Below the pieces are notes generated by a model that worked only from the letters and a program-made list of their open reading frames with translations, made no database searches and was not told the origin of the DNA. Positions 1-5,336 of a DNA stretch of 12,877 bases are shown piece after piece. Each line of letters opens with the position of its first letter. Positions within the stretch are counted from its first letter, which is position 1. Source of the DNA: an uncultured Candidatus Saccharibacteria bacterium (GTDB lineage: Bacteria; Patescibacteriota; Saccharimonadia; Saccharimonadales; Saccharimonadaceae); assembly GCA_938046115.1 (NCBI GenBank), contig CALIXX010000021.1:1-12877 (forward strand), in the 5' to 3' direction. The position numbers and the translations under genes were made by a program.

Positions 1-139
1 TTGCTGAGTAGGGTGTTCAAATGTAGACATTGTGTAGGAACCTTTCAATTATTTAGATTCATAGTATACAACAAGATAGAATTATGCAATAGAGGTGAGA
101 GGTTTTGCAACTATAATTTGTGATGGGCAGCATTACTTT

Positions 140-181
140 TATAAAGCAAAACCCTCGGCAACACACTTGCTACCGAGGGTT
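140..181 (-). terminator. Rho-independent terminator of tRNA-Ser
   Basis: Perfect 9-bp inverted repeat (AACCCTCGG at 150-158 and CCGAGGGTT at 173-181). Read on the minus strand it is followed by a T-rich run (TTTTGCTTT). It begins 15 nt beyond the encoded CCA end of the tRNA, so it is well placed to end that transcript. Confidence 0.85.
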
Positions 182-196
182 CGAGTAAGCATGAGA

Positions 197-285
197 TGGC
201 GGAGAGAGTGGGATTCGAACCCACGGTAGGGGGTGCCTACGCCGGTTTTCAAGACCGGTACCTTCAACCACTCGGTCATCTCTCC
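197..285 (-). tRNA. tRNA-Ser, anticodon UGA
   Basis: An 89-nt type II tRNA reading UCA codons. The acceptor stem pairs GGAGAGA (5' end at 285) with TCTCTCC, followed by discriminator G and an encoded CCA (199-197). The anticodon stem pairs CCGGT with ACCGG around the loop CTTGAAA, placing anticodon TGA at 251-249. The T arm carries GGTTCGAATCC. The long variable arm (GTAGG...CCTAC) is the hallmark of serine tRNAs. The gene is a single unit with its own promoter and terminator. Confidence 0.97.
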
Positions 286-295
286 AGTCTCGCTT

Positions 296-324
296 ATTAT
301 AGCATGAGATAAGGCGGGGTAAAA
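296..324 (-). promoter_or_regulatory. Promoter of tRNA-Ser
   Basis: Minus-strand -10 TATAAT at 301-296 preceded by TGC, which makes it an extended -10. A TTTTAC/TTTACC -35-like element lies 16-17 nt upstream (318-324). The predicted start is a few bases before the mature tRNA 5' end at 285. Confidence 0.75.
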
Positions 325-446
325 GATGGGGTGACCAACTTTTGCGTAAGCTCTGGATATTATCCTTATCTCCCTTGTTCTGCAGAGCCGAAACATTGCT
401 CCTTCTCTCCAATGTTGATTTATAGATGGGCCAACACCACAACGGC

Positions 447-1127
447 TTATCCAAACGGCTGATGAGCCACCACCACAGCAATAACTCGCCGGGCGCCAGC
501 AGTGCGGAGGCAACGCGCGGCATAGCGAATCGTTGCTCCTGTTGTAGAAATATCATCGATAAGGCAATAGGTGGCCTCTGGCGAAAGAGTATATGAGCAC
601 GCGAATGCTTGGCTGGCTTGCTGCTGGCGCTGGGTACGGCTACTCCCCAGCTGCACGCTGTGCTGAGCGCGTGTGAGGACTGGCTGGCAGGGCAGGCCAC
701 GCAGCTGGGCAAAGGCTTGGGCTAGTAACCGGCAGTGGTCATACCCGCGCTGGCGCTGATGGGCTGGAATGGTCGGGATGGGCACGATGATGGTACCCAC
801 TGGTAGCGGCGGCGTGACGGCGTCGAGCAAGTCTGCGAGGGTGTGCTGAGCCGCTTTGGCACGCTCAAACTTATAGCGGTCGATCAATCGCTCCAGCGCA
901 CCCTCACGCTGCAGGGCACACCAGGCAGCCGCATAGGGCAGCGAGCAGGTTTGGCACTGGCCAGACAGGGTAGGTTGGCCACATTCGAGGCAACGGTAGA
1001 GCGGGTTGCGGATGATGTCGTTTTTACAATTATCACAGAGCAGTGTCCCAACGATGTTGCAACCACAACAGGTATGCGGGGCAAGGAGGTTGGCAAGGTA
1101 GGTCGGTATTGTGATTTTTACACTCAT
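447..1127 (-). CDS. comF: ComF family phosphoribosyltransferase-like protein
   Basis: A 226-residue cytoplasmic protein of the ComF/GntX family, which is linked to natural transformation (ComF handles incoming single-stranded DNA) and carries a phosphoribosyltransferase fold. The N-terminus has two zinc-ribbon-like Cys clusters (Cys20, 21, 23, 31, 34 and Cys46, 49, 58, 61). Next comes the family signature VPIPTIPAHQRQRGYD (115-130). The PRPP-binding loop is CLIDDISTTGATI (188-200). Length is typical for the family. The start at 1127 is chosen because GGAGAGG sits just upstream; the reading frame stays open for 28 more codons but that stretch covers the promoter region. It diverges from hsp20. 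No other com gene is present in the window. The family assignment is firm; a role in competence here is inferred. Confidence 0.92.
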   Translation of the reverse strand: MSVKITIPTYLANLLAPHTCCGCNIVGTLLCDNCKNDIIRNPLYRCLECGQPTLSGQCQTCSLPYAAAWCALQREGALERLIDRYKFERAKAAQHTLADLLDAVTPPLPVGTIIVPIPTIPAHQRQRGYDHCRLLAQAFAQLRGLPCQPVLTRAQHSVQLGSSRTQRQQQASQAFACSYTLSPEATYCLIDDISTTGATIRYAARCLRTAGARRVIAVVVAHQPFG

Positions 1128-1140
1128 GAGGCCTCTCCGG

Positions 1141-1169
1141 TTGATTATACGCCATCGATTAGCTATAAT
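1141..1169 (+). promoter_or_regulatory. hsp20 promoter, overlapping a divergent comF promoter
   Basis: On the plus strand, TTGATT (1141-1146), a 17-nt spacer and TATAAT (1164-1169) form a near-consensus sigma-70 promoter for hsp20, giving an untranslated leader of about 60 nt. On the minus strand a second TATAAT occupies 1149-1144, only 16 nt from the comF start; its -35 is weak. The two promoters share DNA, so polymerase at one should hinder the other. I see no CIRCE (HrcA) repeat here. Confidence 0.75.
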
Positions 1170-1233
1170 AAATCCAGACTGTTGTCGAAATGGTAATTTG
1201 TGCATTAGCAAAAGAAAGTATGTGGAGGAAACT

Positions 1234-1758
1234 ATGGCCCGGAGTCAAGATGATGATCTTTTGATCGGTGATGAACTTGCGGCAGCGTTTTTGGAGGGTG
1301 ATGACTCACTCGCACCAGCTGCGCCAACTCACCAGCCGATGAATCACGCCCAAGCAAACCCAATGCCTGCCCAGAGCCAGCAGAGCCAAAATTCGCCGTG
1401 GGGCGAAGAGCCTGCCCAGAGTGAGGAAGACTACACTGGCCAACTGGCAGTCGATGTGTATGAGACCGAGACACAGCTCGTGGTAAAGGCCCGCACCGCT
1501 GGGGTGAACCGCGAGGAATTGGATGTGAAGATCAACGATGGGCTGTTGACGATCGTTGGTACCCTGAGTAGTGGTGACGACACCGTGGCCACCAAATGGC
1601 ACAACCAAGAGTGCTACTGGGGTGAGTTTAGCCGTACGCTGGAGCTGCCTGTAACGGTGCGTGAGGACGAGACGACCGCCGTGCTGAAGGATGGTGTGCT
1701 GACCATTACCTTTGAGAAGGTTAAGCAAGAGCAGGCCAAGAAGATCCCGATCCTCTAG
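1234..1758 (+). CDS. Hsp20/alpha-crystallin small heat-shock protein
   Basis: A 174-residue ATP-independent holdase that binds unfolding proteins in the cytoplasm. The alpha-crystallin domain covers about residues 68-163 (LAVDVYETETQLVVKARTAG; then ELDVKINDGLLTIVG) and ends with the conserved GVLT at 154-157. The C-terminal IPIL (171-174) matches the I-x-I/V anchoring motif and is the very end of the protein, so there is no tail beyond it. Residues 1-67 are an acidic start followed by a Gln/Ala/Pro-rich disordered arm, slightly long for the family. The start at 1234 is set by GGAGG at 1224-1228. It is monocistronic, with its own promoter and terminator. Confidence 0.95.
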   Translation: MARSQDDDLLIGDELAAAFLEGDDSLAPAAPTHQPMNHAQANPMPAQSQQSQNSPWGEEPAQSEEDYTGQLAVDVYETETQLVVKARTAGVNREELDVKINDGLLTIVGTLSSGDDTVATKWHNQECYWGEFSRTLELPVTVREDETTAVLKDGVLTITFEKVKQEQAKKIPIL

Positions 1759-1786
1759 GGAAGGGGAAACGAGCTTTGAGGACGAT

Positions 1787-1812
1787 AACCCCGCTGGTGC
1801 GGGGTTGTTTTG
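1787..1812 (+). terminator. Rho-independent terminator of hsp20
   Basis: An 8-bp GC-rich stem, AACCCCGC (1787-1794) with GCGGGGTT (1799-1806), closes a TGGT loop and is followed by GTTTTG. It lies 28 nt after the hsp20 stop. Confidence 0.9.
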
Positions 1813-2340
1813 TGCTGTGGGAAGTGGGTAATGCGAGCCTTGAGGCCTCTTATGGTATCTAGTTATATGTTCTCTATCTCATTTAGCAGAGCGTGAATAT
1901 TGGCAGCAGAAGGTTGTCATTTAGTATTAGCACTGAGAGACTGGTGTTCTAGAGAAAGCTTTTGCAATAACTGTAGGAGAAATGGTAGTGAGGAGAAGAG
2001 TTGAGAGCTGTTGAGATTACCGATCTTAATCAGGAGGTTGTAGCTCATACAAGAGGTTGCGAAAGTAGTGAGGTGTAATGATTTTGTAAAACGGCTCTAT
2101 TAGAGTATATAGTTGAAGAAGCTAAAGAATACTAGAAGCTTCCCAAAACACCTCCTGAATGGTGCGATGGCTTATTATGAGGTTTCTAGAGTGTAAAGTA
2201 TAATGAGCGCAGTGTGATGATGATTCTCCAGCCAGAGTGAAATGGAATAGCATGGCTAGTGCTACGCAAAAACAGTCAGTATCAGACGCCATTAGCAATA
2301 GACAGACTTTCTTGCGTAAGTGTCGTCGAATATATCCTCA
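1813..2340. other. AT-rich stretch without a recognisable gene
   Basis: About 530 bases between two terminators (hsp20 on the left, the last pilin gene on the right). Reading frames are short and lack a convincing ribosome site on either strand. There is an isolated TATAAT at 2199-2204 without a matching -35, and a GAGGTGT/ACACCTC pair about 70 nt apart. I see no tRNA and no strong hairpin. It may be intergenic spacer, a decayed gene or an undescribed small RNA. Confidence 0.5.
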
Positions 2341-2372
2341 ACAAAAGATACCACCCTGCGAGAGAGTGGTAT
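2341..2372 (-). terminator. Rho-independent terminator of the last pilin gene
   Basis: Read on the minus strand, ATACCACTCT pairs with AGGGTGGTAT (10 bp with one G-U pair) around the loop CTCGC, followed by CTTTTGTT. It starts 29 nt after the stop of the pilin gene at 2402. Confidence 0.85.
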
Positions 2373-2401
2373 AAGAGAGCCAATGAAGAAAGGTGGTTGT
2401 G

Positions 2402-2839
2402 TTATTGCCCTTGGTTGGCACCGATATTGACGACGACGAAGTTGACGAGCGCATAGGCGATGATCGCGACGACAAGGCCAACGATGGCGTACATGATGGT
2501 GTTCTTGGCACCAGTAACGGCGTTTGAGTCACCATTTGAGACGGTGTAACGCACACCACCGATCACAATCATGATAACGGCGACCGCACCAACGATAAAG
2601 AGAATCACATTGACGATTGTCTGGAAAATACCAGTACCATCAGTACAACCTTCTTTTTCGCTACCGAAGAGACAACTTACTTGGTCACTCCCTTTCGCAG
2701 AGGTAACACCTTTCTTGAGGCCAAGGCCGTTGTCGGATGCAGCTGCTCCAACATGTGGAGCCACGAGCCCAGCAACACCTGCAGCCAGCATTGGCACAGC
2801 GAGGAGTGTAAGCATAGCTTTTTTGATATTGATTTTCAT
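2402..2839 (-). CDS. T4SS pilin-family protein (VirB2/TrbC-like), copy A
   Basis: A 145-residue small membrane protein and candidate subunit of a type IV secretion-like fibre. Residues 1-33 form a signal peptide (Lys-rich start, hydrophobic core, Ala-rich cleavage site near HVGAAA). The mature part has a short outside segment with Cys56 and Cys65, TM1 (about 72-95), the loop GGVRYTVSNGDS with AKNTI (94-115), then TM2 (about 116-137) and a short tail. ATG at 2839 is preferred over ATG at 2845 because AGGA sits 7 nt upstream of it but almost touches the other. It is closest to copy B (nearly identical loop and TM2). Unlike the five upstream copies it has its own promoter and terminator, so it could be the most abundant subunit; that is inference. 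The alternative is a minor pilin. Confidence 0.85.
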   Translation of the reverse strand: MKINIKKAMLTLLAVPMLAAGVAGLVAPHVGAAASDNGLGLKKGVTSAKGSDQVSCLFGSEKEGCTDGTGIFQTIVNVILFIVGAVAVIMIVIGGVRYTVSNGDSNAVTGAKNTIMYAIVGLVVAIIAYALVNFVVVNIGANQGQ

Positions 2840-2862
2840 TGTCATATCCTTTCTATTGGCAT

Positions 2863-2889
2863 TAGTACCATCTTGTACTACCTGTACTA
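2863..2889. repeat. TAGTAC/GTACTA repeat cluster in the copy A leader
   Basis: TAGTAC (2863-2868) and GTACTA (2875-2880) form an inverted repeat with a 6-nt gap. TGTACTA occurs at 2874-2880 and again at 2883-2889, a direct repeat with 9-nt spacing. The cluster lies just downstream of the -10, over the expected transcription start and leader, where a repressor site or leader hairpin would act. Confidence 0.45.
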
Positions 2890-2893
2890 TCTA

Positions 2894-2922
2894 TATATAC
2901 CAAAAAATTGCCAAAATGTTAA
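2894..2922 (-). promoter_or_regulatory. Promoter of pilin copy A
   Basis: On the minus strand: TTAACA (2922-2917), an exact 17-nt spacer, and TATATA (2899-2894) preceded by TGG (extended -10). The transcript would start near 2887, giving a leader of about 48 nt. This makes copy A independent of the upstream pilin operon. Confidence 0.7.
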
Positions 2923-3007
2923 GAGTTAACGGAGAAAATCACCGAAAAAGAGCCTATTTTATTGCAGAATGCAAGCGATGTGGATAGAAAGCGGACGATA
3001 GTAATGG

Positions 3008-3460
3008 TTAAACGTAATTATATTGGGCGGTTGGGGTGGATTGGCTGCCGCTACTCACGAGGTTATCAACGACGAAATTGACCATGGCATAGGCGAGAAT
3101 AGCCACAACAAGGCCGACAATAGCGTAGAGAATGGTATTTTTGGCACCCTGGATGCCGTTAGAATCGCCATTGGATGTCGTGTAGCGAATACCACCGATG
3201 ACGATCATGATGACGGAAATGGCGCCGAGGGCAAAGAGCATGATGTCGATGATGCTTTTGATAGCTGAGCCGATGGTTATTTGGTTGCTGTCTCCACCAG
3301 CACCCTTGATGCCTTCCTTAACCTTTTCCTTTGCCGTAGTGCTTGCCGCAAAGGTGTTGATGGGTGATGGTGCTGCAGCGCTGATCGATGGAGCAATGGC
3401 ACCAGCTACAACAGTGGAGCAGATGCTTGCGCTGAGAAGTATTTTTGTAAAGGTATTCAT
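3008..3460 (-). CDS. T4SS pilin-family protein, copy B
   Basis: A 150-residue protein: signal peptide 1-30 (ends SISAAA), a Lys/Gly-rich outside segment to about residue 65, TM1 (about 68-90), loop GGIRYTTSNGDS with AKNTI (89-110), TM2 (about 111-132), and a polar tail of about 18 residues ending QYNYV. It has no cysteine in the mature part, unlike copies A, C, E and F. Loop and TM2 are nearly the same as in copy A, pointing to a recent duplication. It is the last gene of the five-gene operon, 16 nt after the copy C stop. A GGGAG site lies about 11 nt before the ATG, a slightly long spacing. Confidence 0.85.
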   Translation of the reverse strand: MNTFTKILLSASICSTVVAGAIAPSISAAAPSPINTFAASTTAKEKVKEGIKGAGGDSNQITIGSAIKSIIDIMLFALGAISVIMIVIGGIRYTTSNGDSNGIQGAKNTILYAIVGLVVAILAYAMVNFVVDNLVSSGSQSTPTAQYNYV

Positions 3461-3476
3461 GATGGTTGTATCTCCC

Positions 3477-3905
3477 TTATGTTATCGATATTCTATCAGT
3501 AATCCAACTTACTATACCATAGGCAAGTATAGCAATGACAAGACCTGCTACTGCATAGAGGATAGTGTTGCGAGCGGCCTTAACTTTCTGTGGGTCGCCA
3601 TCAGCTAATGTAAAGCGAAAGCCCGCATAGACAATCATAAGGGCAGAGACGCCACCAAGAACAACGAGGGCAATGTTGATGCCACGTGTGACGATGACCA
3701 TTGGGGTGAGCGCACCACCTTGTGCACTTGAAGTTACCGCATGGCAGCCATCGTTACCATCGCCGTCGGTAGCTAGATCGCAGGCATTATCAGTCTTGAG
3801 TTCTCCTGTGACGTCAACGCGGGCAAAGGCGGAGGGTGAATAGGTAAGACCGAGCAACAGGGCTGTACCAATAAGACAGAGTGTGCGCTGTAGAGATAGC
3901 TTCAT
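3477..3905 (-). CDS. T4SS pilin-family protein, copy C
   Basis: A 142-residue protein: signal peptide 1-28 (SAFA cleavage site), an outside segment with Cys42 and Cys54 bracketing an acidic stretch (DLATDGDGNDG), TM1 (about 73-95), loop GFRFTLADGDP then AARNTI (95-115), and TM2 (about 116-136). The start is at 3905: its ATG shares one base with the TGA of copy D (TGATG), and GGAG sits 7 nt upstream inside copy D. An upstream in-frame ATG exists at 4085, but it would read through copy D in another frame and gives a cysteine-laden sequence unlike any pilin. Confidence 0.85.
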   Translation of the reverse strand: MKLSLQRTLCLIGTALLLGLTYSPSAFARVDVTGELKTDNACDLATDGDGNDGCHAVTSSAQGGALTPMVIVTRGINIALVVLGGVSALMIVYAGFRFTLADGDPQKVKAARNTILYAVAGLVIAILAYGIVSWITDRISIT

Positions 3906-4195
3906 CAAAAGACTCCATTTAGAACAGTATTGGTAATGACAAAAGCGAGAAGAACAACAGCAAGACCAACAATGGCACCAAGCAGGGTGTTCTTGGCGCG
4001 ACTTACTTGGCTTGGGTCGTCTTGTGATACGGTATACATAAAACCCGCTACAATAATGACGATAACTGCAACCACCCCGGCCCAAATATAAGCAGTGTTA
4101 AGGACATTTTGAAGAATGCTTGAGTTATCCGCGGAGCTTTGGTATTTGATATCTTGTGCACTAACACCTTTGAGGGCTGAGAATATAGGCCACAT
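3905..4195 (-). CDS. Short T4SS pilin-family protein lacking a signal peptide, copy D
   Basis: A 96-residue protein, the shortest of the set. It goes almost directly into the two-helix core: TM1 (about 34-53), loop GFMYTVSQDDP then RAKNTL (51-71), TM2 (about 72-93). The first 30 residues (MWPIFSALKGVSAQDIKYQS onward) are polar and lack a hydrophobic signal core. It has no cysteine. The ATG directly follows the TAA of copy E (TAAATG) and a G-rich stretch 8 nt upstream could serve as ribosome site. It overlaps copy C by one base. It may insert by TM1 alone or be an assembly partner rather than a fibre subunit (inference). Confidence 0.8.
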   Translation of the reverse strand: MWPIFSALKGVSAQDIKYQSSADNSSILQNVLNTAYIWAGVVAVIVIIVAGFMYTVSQDDPSQVSRAKNTLLGAIVGLAVVLLAFVITNTVLNGVF

Positions 4196-4600
4196 TTAGA
4201 TAACCCCCGCTACCATGTCAACAATTGCTGCTGCAGAGATCGCAATGACAAGACCAATCAATGCATCGCGGATCGTGTTCTTTGCCTTGGCCATTGCATC
4301 AGGGCTGCCCGAGCTCACCATATACATATAGCCGCCTTTGATAATAAACCCAACAGCAACATAGGCAACGATAACCATTGCAGCCTGGAGGATATTGAGG
4401 GCAATTGTGAGGATCATCGTCTGGATGTCGGTCGTTTGGATCGAACTGCAATCGTTCGAGTCTTGGAGACCGCGGTACCAAGCAGGCATACCAAGGAAGT
4501 TGGGTGGTGAACAGGGTGCAGCAGCGTGTGCTGGAGTAGCAGACGCAAAGGAGAGTATGGTGGCAACAGCAAGCCCAAACCCAGCAAGACGGCGAATCAT
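4196..4600 (-). CDS. T4SS pilin-family protein, copy E
   Basis: A 134-residue protein: signal peptide 1-27 (AHA/AAA cleavage), an outside segment with Cys30 and Cys51, TM1 (about 66-88), loop GGYMYMVSSGSP then KAKNTI (89-110), TM2 (about 112-132). The ATG at 4600 overlaps the TGA of copy F by 4 nt (ATGA), and GGAGG lies 9 nt upstream within copy F, so translation is probably coupled. It is more divergent than copies A-C. Confidence 0.85.
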   Translation of the reverse strand: MIRRLAGFGLAVATILSFASATPAHAAAPCSPPNFLGMPAWYRGLQDSNDCSSIQTTDIQTMILTIALNILQAAMVIVAYVAVGFIIKGGYMYMVSSGSPDAMAKAKNTIRDALIGLVIAISAAAIVDMVAGVI

Positions 4601-4995
4601 CGGATAATTCCTCCTGGCACAAGGAAGTTGAGTGCAATACCCATCACTGCATATGCCAAAATACCAATGACAACATTAGTGATAACCGTCTTGGCTTGGG
4701 CTGTTTTGTTGGCATCACCGCTAGCAGTTGAGTAGAGAATACCAGCGTAAATAAGCGCGCCAACTGCTGCGATGCCAACACCGACGTTCATGATTCTGAG
4801 AACGCCAATGAGTAGGCTAGAGATGTTGTCATCTCCCTTATCTTTTAGGTTAGCCTCTTGGGAACAACTTACGCCTGTGAAGTCAATAATCCCGCAGCCA
4901 CTGCCTGCCGCCATCACCTGCACTGGCGCAGCAATACTACCGGCAAAGATCGCCAGCATTGCACCGAAGCCCAAGATCAATCGCTTATATTTCAT
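4597..4995 (-). CDS. T4SS pilin-family protein, copy F (first gene of the operon)
   Basis: A 132-residue protein: signal peptide 1-30 (MKYKR start, ends QVMAA), an outside segment with Cys34 and Cys44, TM1 (about 64-88), loop AGILYSTASGDANK then AKTVI (83-105), TM2 (about 106-126). It deviates most from the AKNTI signature. AGGA lies 8 nt before the ATG. It opens a five-gene operon (F, E, D, C, B) whose junctions are 4-nt overlap, 0 gap, 1-nt overlap and 16-nt gap. Confidence 0.83.
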   Translation of the reverse strand: MKYKRLILGFGAMLAIFAGSIAAPVQVMAAGSGCGIIDFTGVSCSQEANLKDKGDDNISSLLIGVLRIMNVGVGIAAVGALIYAGILYSTASGDANKTAQAKTVITNVVIGILAYAVMGIALNFLVPGGIIR

Positions 4996-5016
4996 GATAC
5001 TATTCCTACGCTGTAG

Positions 5017-5043
5017 TGTATACGATATGAGCGGTGTTGTAAA
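5017..5043 (-). promoter_or_regulatory. Possible promoter of the pilin operon
   Basis: On the minus strand TATACA (5022-5017) with TTTACA (5043-5038) only 15 nt upstream, which is shorter than ideal. It sits 21 nt before the first pilin ATG. This is the best candidate I see, not a strong one. Confidence 0.35.
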
Positions 5044-5297
5044 GACTGGGGTGGGGTGCGAACAGAGTAGGAGCGAAGGACTGAATGGTGGCGTTGGTGT
5101 CGTGGTGCATAATTTGGGTTACAAGGTCGATATTTTCTGGGTTAGTTCGCTTTTGCTTGGGTTGCTTTGTGAAAGATGAGATAAATAGTGATAGTTTTTA
5201 GCTCTGCACAGGGGTAGGATTATTCGCCAATAGCAGCCTGTATAACGCTAGAAGAGGGTGCGCAATAGATACGGTTTGACATGCAGGCAGCAAAAAC
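5044..5297. other. Divergent intergenic region between pilin operon and virB6-like gene
   Basis: Together with the flanking promoter candidates, this is a 341-nt gap between the two divergent start codons. I see no gene, tRNA or strong hairpin. There is a TATAAC at 5241-5246 without a good -35, and a TTGACA at 5276-5281 with no matching -10. Confidence 0.4.
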
Positions 5298-5326
5298 TTG
5301 ACCACTGTGCGATATTATGCTAATGT
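5298..5326 (+). promoter_or_regulatory. Possible promoter of the virB6-like gene
   Basis: TTGACC (5298-5303), a 17-nt spacer, and TAATGT (5321-5326) preceded by TGC (extended -10). The hexamer itself is poor, but spacing and TGC fit. If used, the mRNA begins within a few bases of ATG 5337, which would exclude the upstream TTG at 5298 as start. Confidence 0.35.
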
Positions 5327-5336
5327 CGAACAAGAC

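Noticed and set aside
1..139. Possible gene fragment at the window start
   Set aside because: Short AT-rich sequence with no frame, hairpin or motif I could support.
139..396. Minus-strand reading frame with a good ribosome site (AAGGAG before ATG at 396)
   Set aside because: It runs straight through the tRNA-Ser gene and its terminator, and the protein resembles nothing; the tRNA explains the locus.
2259..2456. 65-codon plus-strand frame
   Set aside because: It overlaps the pilin terminator and the antisense of the pilin C-terminus, has no ribosome site and an unconvincing composition.
2962..2974. TTGCA/TGCAA hairpin downstream of pilin copy B as operon terminator
   Set aside because: The stem is only 5 bp and the T run is 12 or more bases away; too weak to call.
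3906..4085. N-terminal extension of pilin copy C (61 residues)
   Set aside because: It overlaps copy D in another frame, is Cys/Ser/Arg-rich, and would bury the signal peptide; ATG 3905 has a ribosome site and a typical coupled junction.
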